A DNA stretch of 9,636 bases from Paludibacter sp. (GTDB taxonomy: Bacteria > Bacteroidota > Bacteroidia > Bacteroidales > Paludibacteraceae). The stretch's first letter is position 1, and each line of letters begins with the position of its first letter. The position numbers and the translations under genes were made by a program. The DNA is taken from assembly GCA_009787075.1 (NCBI GenBank), contig WRGS01000189.1:1-9636 (forward strand), written 5' to 3'. The notes beneath the pieces are model-generated. The model had not been told where the DNA came from and made no database searches. It was given only the letters and a program-made list of their open reading frames with translations. Positions 5,697-9,636 of this stretch are shown here, piece by piece.

Positions 5697-6506
5697 TTAG
5701 AAAAAATCTTCATCGTTATCTGTATTTTTACTTGCGTTGAGCAATGTTTTATCGCTTGTCAACCAGACGTCAACATGCGAGCCTCGCGGAAAAATTCTGC
5801 CGGCGGCAGGTCGTTGGCGGTAAATAAAAAATTCGCTTGTATTGCCATGCGCGTGCGGGTCAATTTCACTCGCACCGAGCACAAAACCTGCAGCTTTAAG
5901 CACGTCAGATGCCTGAGCGAGCGTCATTCCTTTAACATACGGCACGCCCGACTGCAAATTGCTCAATCCCCGTCCGACAACCAAAATCACCGCGCTGCCA
6001 TCGGGAATACGCGTTCCCGGACGAATTTCATCGCCGCGATATTTTATTGAAAGCACCAAATCTTTGTATTCGGAATCAATATATTCAATTTGTTGCACCG
6101 ACATTCCAACCGACTGCAAACTTGCTGTTGCCTGACGGTAAGACGTTTCCAAAATATCAGGCAAAGGAATTTTACGCACCAGCACCGAATTTATCACAAT
6201 ATAAACAGGGCGTTCGGGCTTTATCTGTGAGCCGGGAACAGGCGTTTGCTCAAGCACAGAGCCAAGCGGTTTGTTTTTAACAAACATAGAATCAATAATT
6301 TCGATATGCAAATTATTATTTTTTAATGTTTTTACCGCATCCTGAATTGACATTCCATGTACATCGGGCACAATTTCAACAACATTATGCCGCGTGTATT
6401 TGGAAATAACAAACAGCGTTATCCAGCCCAAAACCAAAAAAATCGCCAAAGCAATCAATATATTTTTGATTATCAAAGCAATATAACTATCTTTCCAAAA
6501 TCCCAT
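5697..6506 (-). CDS. Membrane-anchored protein with three PASTA domains
   Basis: The 269-residue protein has a short cytoplasmic N-terminus, one membrane segment at about 13-36, and three extracytoplasmic PASTA repeats at about 42-107, 111-179 and 187-251. Each repeat shows the family pattern of a P-D/Y-V-x-G-like start, a helix with A...L...G, and a closing V.I.V strand (VPDVHGMSIQDAVKTL; LPDILETSYRQATASL; VPYVKGMTLAQASDVL). A short acidic tail (NTDNDEDFF) ends it. PASTA domains bind peptidoglycan fragments or modulate division enzymes. Neither a Ser/Thr kinase nor a transpeptidase domain is attached, so it is a stand-alone PASTA protein of a kind common in Bacteroidota. It lies 60 nt after ackA and 53 nt before the DUF2027-Smr gene. 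Its role is probably in wall assembly, by inference only. Confidence 0.9.
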   Translation of the reverse strand: MGFWKDSYIALIIKNILIALAIFLVLGWITLFVISKYTRHNVVEIVPDVHGMSIQDAVKTLKNNNLHIEIIDSMFVKNKPLGSVLEQTPVPGSQIKPERPVYIVINSVLVRKIPLPDILETSYRQATASLQSVGMSVQQIEYIDSEYKDLVLSIKYRGDEIRPGTRIPDGSAVILVVGRGLSNLQSGVPYVKGMTLAQASDVLKAAGFVLGASEIDPHAHGNTSEFFIYRQRPAAGRIFPRGSHVDVWLTSDKTLLNASKNTDNDEDFF

Positions 6507-6550
6507 ATTTTTTTGTTATTAAAATAATTTATCAATATTTTTCTATCCTA

Positions 6551-6558
6551 CAAAAATA
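6551..6558 (-). promoter_or_regulatory. Possible -7 box upstream of the PASTA gene
   Basis: On the minus strand TATTTTTG fits TAnnTTTG in the ackA-PASTA gap, about 45 nt before the PASTA start. No -33 box is seen at the right distance, and such AT-rich matches arise by chance, so this is weak. Confidence 0.25.
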
Positions 6559-6566
6559 CAAAAAGT

Positions 6567-7772
6567 TTATTTCATATCGTTCACAATTTTCATAGTATCA
6601 CTTGCAATCAGAAATTCCTCGTCAGTTGGGATAACCGCAACTTTTACTTTCGATTCTGATTTGCTCAACAATTTTTCTTTTCCGCGCACATTGGCATTTG
6701 CTTCAGAATCGAACAATAATCCCGCATAATCGAAACCTGAACAAACTTTTTCGCGCGTTTCGGGCGAATTTTCGCCAACGCCTCCTGTGAAAACAACCAA
6801 ATCTGCGCCGTCTAATGTTGCCATATACGCCCCAATATATTTGCGAATACGGTAATTGTACATATCCAAAGCAAGTTGCGCCCGTTGGTTGCCTTCTTTG
6901 GCAGCATCTTCAACATCACGCATATCGCTCGACACGCCCGAAACTCCCAGCACGCCGCTATATTTGTTAAAAAGGGTAGAAGTCGCCTGCGAGCCAATCA
7001 TTTCCTTTTCCATCAAAAAAGTTACCACTCCCAAATCCATATCGCCTGAGCGCGTTCCCATCATCAATCCTTCAATAGGAGTAAAACCCATTGAAGTGTC
7101 AATTGATTTGCCGTTTTTGATTGCTGCAGCCGATGCGCCATTGCCGATATGCACGGTTATTATTTTGGTGTTTTCGTAATCCAGATTCAAAAATTCGCAC
7201 GCGCGGCGGCTGACATAACGATGGCTCGTGCCGTGAAAACCATATCGGCGGATTCCGTATTTTGTATAAAGTTGGTACGGAATAGCGTACATATAGGCAG
7301 TTTCCGGCATAGTTTGATGAAAAGCGGTGTCGAAAACTGCAACCTGCATCACATCAGGCAGCAAATCGCTAATTGACTGAATGCCCGCAAGATTCGGCGG
7401 ATTGTGCAAAGGCGCAATGTCGATGCATTCTTCAATTTTGCCGATAACTTCGTTGGTTATCAGCACGCTTTGGTTAAATTCTTCGCCGCCGTGAACTACG
7501 CGATGACCAACCGCATTGATTTCTTCCAAAGCAGAAATGCAACCGTGATTTTGGCTAATCAATACGCCGAGAATATATTCAATAGCGGTGCGCTGCTCCA
7601 AAATTTCGCCTTCAAGCATTACTTTGTCGCCGTTTTGCTTGATATGCTTAAGAAATGAGCCTTTCATTCCAATCTTTTCCGCCCCACCCGAAGCCAAAAC
7701 CTCACGGGTATCCATTTCAAACAATTTATACTTAACCGACGAACTGCCGCAATTTAAAACCAATATTTTCAT
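6567..7772 (-). CDS. ackA: Acetate kinase
   Basis: The 401-residue protein is a full-length acetate kinase, which converts acetyl phosphate and ADP to acetate and ATP in fermentation. Motifs of the ASKHA fold are complete: NCGSSSVKY at 7-15, GHRVVHGGE at 89-97 with Arg91, VFDTAFH at 146-152 with Asp148, RRYGFHGTSHRYVS at 175-188 with His180, HIGNGASAA at 208-216, TRSGDMD at 240-246 with Arg241, GGVGENS at 330-336, and PTDEE near 382-386. These positions match the catalytic residues known from Methanosarcina thermophila. The usual partner phosphotransacetylase (pta) is not beside it: upstream is the FtsL-like gene (85 nt) and downstream the PASTA gene (60 nt). No clear promoter is visible in the upstream gap. 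Confidence 0.97.
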   Translation of the reverse strand: MKILVLNCGSSSVKYKLFEMDTREVLASGGAEKIGMKGSFLKHIKQNGDKVMLEGEILEQRTAIEYILGVLISQNHGCISALEEINAVGHRVVHGGEEFNQSVLITNEVIGKIEECIDIAPLHNPPNLAGIQSISDLLPDVMQVAVFDTAFHQTMPETAYMYAIPYQLYTKYGIRRYGFHGTSHRYVSRRACEFLNLDYENTKIITVHIGNGASAAAIKNGKSIDTSMGFTPIEGLMMGTRSGDMDLGVVTFLMEKEMIGSQATSTLFNKYSGVLGVSGVSSDMRDVEDAAKEGNQRAQLALDMYNYRIRKYIGAYMATLDGADLVVFTGGVGENSPETREKVCSGFDYAGLLFDSEANANVRGKEKLLSKSESKVKVAVIPTDEEFLIASDTMKIVNDMK

Positions 7773-7857
7773 TTATATAATATTTGCATTTTTTAAATCG
7801 TTGATTATAAACATATTATACATTTTGGTAAATATTTTTTATAATTACAAAATAAAT

Positions 7858-8229
7858 TTATTTTTTTTCTTTTTCTAAAATTATTGCAGGCGTTTTACTC
7901 TCTTTGAGTTCGCTGCCGATTGACTTGCGAATATTCGACAGACGGCTCATTTTTGTATAATCGGCAAAAACGGTAAGCCATTCATATTTAGAATCAACCA
8001 ATTGTGCATTTTTAGTTTCATACTGCTTCAACTGTTTTTCACAAAGATAATGATACCCGATATAACAAAATGTTAAAAACGCAATCAAAAGCAATAAAAC
8101 ATACTGCTTTTTAAAGAAATTTTTCTTAAAAATATCTCCATTCAAAAAGTCGCGTACGGTACTTGATTTCAAATCCGAAAAGTCCTCGTTGCCTTTTATT
8201 TCTTTCAATATTTCTTTAAAATTTACCAT
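7858..8229 (-). CDS. ftsL: FtsL-like cell division protein (Bacteroidota type)
   Basis: The 123-residue bitopic protein has a cytoplasmic N-terminus of about 40 residues, one membrane segment at about 43-62, and a short periplasmic part with coiled-coil character at 63-100. The core GDIFKKNFFKKQYVLLLLI, the Tyr and Cys just after the membrane segment, and DSKYEWLT...SRLSNI...KTPAI resemble, from memory, the FtsL-like putative division proteins of Bacteroides. There FtsL links with FtsB/DivIC to activate septal wall synthesis by FtsW/FtsI. Compared with those, the N-terminus here is about 25 residues longer. FtsL normally sits in the dcw cluster between rsmH and ftsI; here it lies between ypfJ (43 nt upstream) and ackA (85 nt downstream). 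FtsL diverges fast, so another small coiled-coil membrane protein remains possible. Confidence 0.68.
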   Translation of the reverse strand: MVNFKEILKEIKGNEDFSDLKSSTVRDFLNGDIFKKNFFKKQYVLLLLIAFLTFCYIGYHYLCEKQLKQYETKNAQLVDSKYEWLTVFADYTKMSRLSNIRKSIGSELKESKTPAIILEKEKK

Positions 8230-8272
8230 AATATTAAATTACAATTTAACAAATGCTTTTTTAGACTGTTTT

Positions 8273-9169
8273 TTATTTTAACGATTTCAAAATTATTTCG
8301 TAAGTTCCAAGTGAAGGATTGCCATTTTGATAGCCTTGCTTAAACCAATAAACTCGCTGTTCGGACGAGCCGTGCGTAAAACTTTCGGGTACAACATATC
8401 CCTGCATTCGTTTTTGAATAGCGTCGTCGCCAACTGCCTGCGCCGCCGAAATTGCTCCTTCAATATCGCCTGCTTGCAGCATATTGTTGATTTTGTTGTC
8501 GTAATAAGTGAAAATTCCTGCGTAAAAATCGGCTTGCAGTTCCAATGCAACAGAATATCTGTTTGCCTCAGCCTTACTGCGAGCCTGCTGAGCAAGCCGC
8601 TGCTCTTGCGAAGATGTACCGAGCAGATTTTGAACGTGATGCCCGATTTCGTGCGCAATAACATAAGCAACGGCAAAATCACCTTGCTCTCCATCAACCT
8701 GATTCCGCATTTTTGCGCCGAATTGGGTTTTTAATTCCTGAAAGAAATTCATATCAAAATAAACCGTCATATCGGCAGGGCAGTAAAACGGTCCAACGGC
8801 GGCATCTGCACCACCGCAGCCCGACTGCGTTTGTCCCGAAAAAATCACAAGATGCGGGTCTTTGTACTTTTGCCCCGACTGCTGAAACAGTTGCCCCCAA
8901 ACATCTTCGGTATCAGCGAGAACTATTTTAACAAATGCCTGCTGATTAAGTTCATCGGCTGTCAGTTCGCGCTGCTCGGTTGGAGCAGAGCCGCCGCTAA
9001 TTCCCTGTACGAGATTTTGTAAAAACGATGTGTCATTGCCAGAGAACATCGAATAAATTGCTAAAACAGCCACTAATATGCCGCCGCCGCCAAGCGCGGC
9101 TTTTCCACCGCCCGACATTGTTCGGCGGTCTTCAACATTTGTGCTTTGTCTGCGTCCCTTCCACTGCAT
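8273..9169 (-). CDS. ypfJ: YpfJ-family neutral zinc metallopeptidase
   Basis: The 298-residue protein belongs to the putative neutral zinc metallopeptidase family of E. coli YpfJ (about 287 residues). It starts MQWKGRRQSTNVEDRR, the family's hallmark N-terminus, which fixes the start at 9169. A Gly-rich stretch and one membrane segment follow at about 28-43. Then come the SGCGGADAAVGPFYCP segment at 115-130 with two Cys, the zinc site HEIGH at 173-177 with likely third ligand Glu210 in ELQADFYAG, and the conserved end THGSSEQRVYWFKQGY at 265-280. The catalytic domain should face outside the cytoplasm. Substrates are unknown for the family. It is first in the minus-strand run of five genes, behind a recognisable promoter. 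Confidence 0.93.
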   Translation of the reverse strand: MQWKGRRQSTNVEDRRTMSGGGKAALGGGGILVAVLAIYSMFSGNDTSFLQNLVQGISGGSAPTEQRELTADELNQQAFVKIVLADTEDVWGQLFQQSGQKYKDPHLVIFSGQTQSGCGGADAAVGPFYCPADMTVYFDMNFFQELKTQFGAKMRNQVDGEQGDFAVAYVIAHEIGHHVQNLLGTSSQEQRLAQQARSKAEANRYSVALELQADFYAGIFTYYDNKINNMLQAGDIEGAISAAQAVGDDAIQKRMQGYVVPESFTHGSSEQRVYWFKQGYQNGNPSLGTYEIILKSLK

Positions 9170-9211
9170 AATTTTATGTTTTTTTAAAAATTAGAAATTA
9201 AAATTTGAATG

Positions 9212-9242
9212 CAAAAGTACAAAATATTTACAATTTTACAAC
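9212..9242 (-). promoter_or_regulatory. Promoter of ypfJ and perhaps the genes downstream
   Basis: On the minus strand GTTG (9242-9239), 19 nt, then TACTTTTG (9219-9212) fits the Bacteroidota consensus, with one mismatch in the -33 box. Transcription would start near 9206, about 36 nt before the ypfJ ATG. No equally good promoter is seen before ftsL or ackA, so it may serve more than one gene. Confidence 0.6.
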
Positions 9243-9286
9243 TCGCTGTTGAATCTTTAGTATTTTCAAGTACTTAATTTATTATT

Positions 9287-9636
9287 TTATATTTTATCCA
9301 ATAAACTTTTTAACAAAATAATTTGTTCGTCTTTACTTTGCAAAAGTTTTTCATAAATGTCTTTGTTTTCCTGATGTAATACTTCTACATAGCCGATAGA
9401 ATTGTTGTAGTTATTTTGGTTAATAACTTTGTTGCCAATATCGCTAAAAAAATCTTTAGGCGTAGTTTCAAAAATCGCCATAATATCTTCAAGATACCTT
9501 GCCCAAGAAAAACTTTCGCCCTGCTCAATTTTATGATATGCAGTCCGCGTAATATTCAGTCTGTCTGCCATTTCCTACTGACTTATACCTTTTTCATTGC
9601 GCAGTTTCTTTATTTTTGCAATTATTTCTTTATTTA
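9287..9636 (-). pseudogene. XRE-family HTH regulator interrupted by an in-frame TAG (5' end beyond window)
   Basis: Read from the right edge, the frame encodes NKEIIAKIKKLRNEKGISQ, then TAG (9577-9575), then EMADRLNITRTAYHKIEQGE and a C-terminal tail ending at 9287. Both sides together make one classic Cro/C1-type helix-turn-helix: helix 1 IIAKIKKLRNEKG, helix 2 SQxEMADRLN, recognition helix ITRTAYHKIEQG. A coiled-coil tail (about the last 30 residues, IYEKLLQSKDEQIILLKSLL) is common in Bacteroidota XRE proteins. The stop replaces the residue usually Gln or Glu at the start of helix 2; CAG to TAG is one transition. An ATG lies one codon after the stop (9571), so a 94-residue product without helix 1 could arise, but it would lack half the DNA-binding fold. 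No start codon for the upstream part is within the window. A sequencing error is the main alternative. Confidence 0.75.

Noticed and set aside
5697..6506. A PASTA-domain Ser/Thr kinase or penicillin-binding protein
   Set aside because: Only about 12 residues precede the membrane segment and no catalytic domain is present; the protein is complete.
8293..8734. Long open frames on both strands across ypfJ (134 and 135 codons)
   Set aside because: Both overlap the intact metallopeptidase frame, which carries HEIGH and all family motifs. They show no recognisable domain.
9575..9577. Reading TAG as a recoded Gln codon throughout the genome
   Set aside because: mltG ends at TAG exactly where the family ends, and the other intact genes use TAA. 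One split gene does not support recoding.
1..9636. Mobile element, prophage, CRISPR array or defence system
   Set aside because: No transposase, terminal inverted repeats, regularly spaced repeats or phage genes are seen. The Xer protein is in a housekeeping context, and the tRNA has no integrase or direct-repeat attachment site beside it.

Overview
This is an AT-rich chromosomal window from a member of the Bacteroidota, most likely Bacteroidales-like. The lineage call rests on several independent signs. Promoters fit the Bacteroidota pattern TTTG - about 19-20 nt - TAnnTTTG. Nearly every start codon has A/T-rich sequence and no Shine-Dalgarno upstream. There is an rpsU-xerC-hpf cluster, a DUF2027+Smr protein, a Bacteroidota-type FtsL-like protein and a kinase-less PASTA protein. 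The content is mostly core housekeeping. I see no prophage, transposon, CRISPR array or defence island.

Layout, left to right. The + strand opens with the Lys/Ala/Cys-rich end of an unidentified protein (to 101), followed 6 nt later by mltG (108-1148). mltG converges on a minus-strand translation cluster: bS21 gene rpsU (2512-2703), tyrosine recombinase xerC/D (1525-2415) and short hibernation factor hpf (1156-1455). A tRNA-Gln(TTG) gene (2880-2950, +) with its own terminator diverges from rpsU, and both are driven by near mirror-image promoters. Next come a minus-strand CoA-transferase subunit A (3082-3729) that lacks its partner subunit, and a divergent FchA/cyclodeaminase-family gene (3945-4562). 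The right half is a minus-strand run of five genes, in transcription order: YpfJ-type zinc metallopeptidase (9169-8273), FtsL-like division protein (8229-7858), acetate kinase ackA (7772-6567), three-PASTA membrane protein (6506-5697) and DUF2027-Smr protein (5643-4576). At the right edge an XRE-type regulator is interrupted by an in-frame amber codon.

Functional themes are translation and ribosome hibernation (rpsU, hpf, tRNA-Gln), cell envelope and division (mltG, FtsL-like, PASTA protein), and fermentative acetate/CoA and one-carbon metabolism (ackA, atoD, fchA). Several genes sit apart from their usual partners: atoD without atoA, ackA without pta, and ftsL outside a dcw cluster.

No clearly new multi-gene system is visible. 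The strongest leads are regulatory: hpf alone carries a perfect Shine-Dalgarno sequence in an otherwise SD-free window, downstream of rpsU, whose product is known to control anti-SD access in Bacteroidota; the mirrored rpsU/tRNA promoters; and the amber-interrupted regulator. All calls come from reading the sequence by eye, with no database search.
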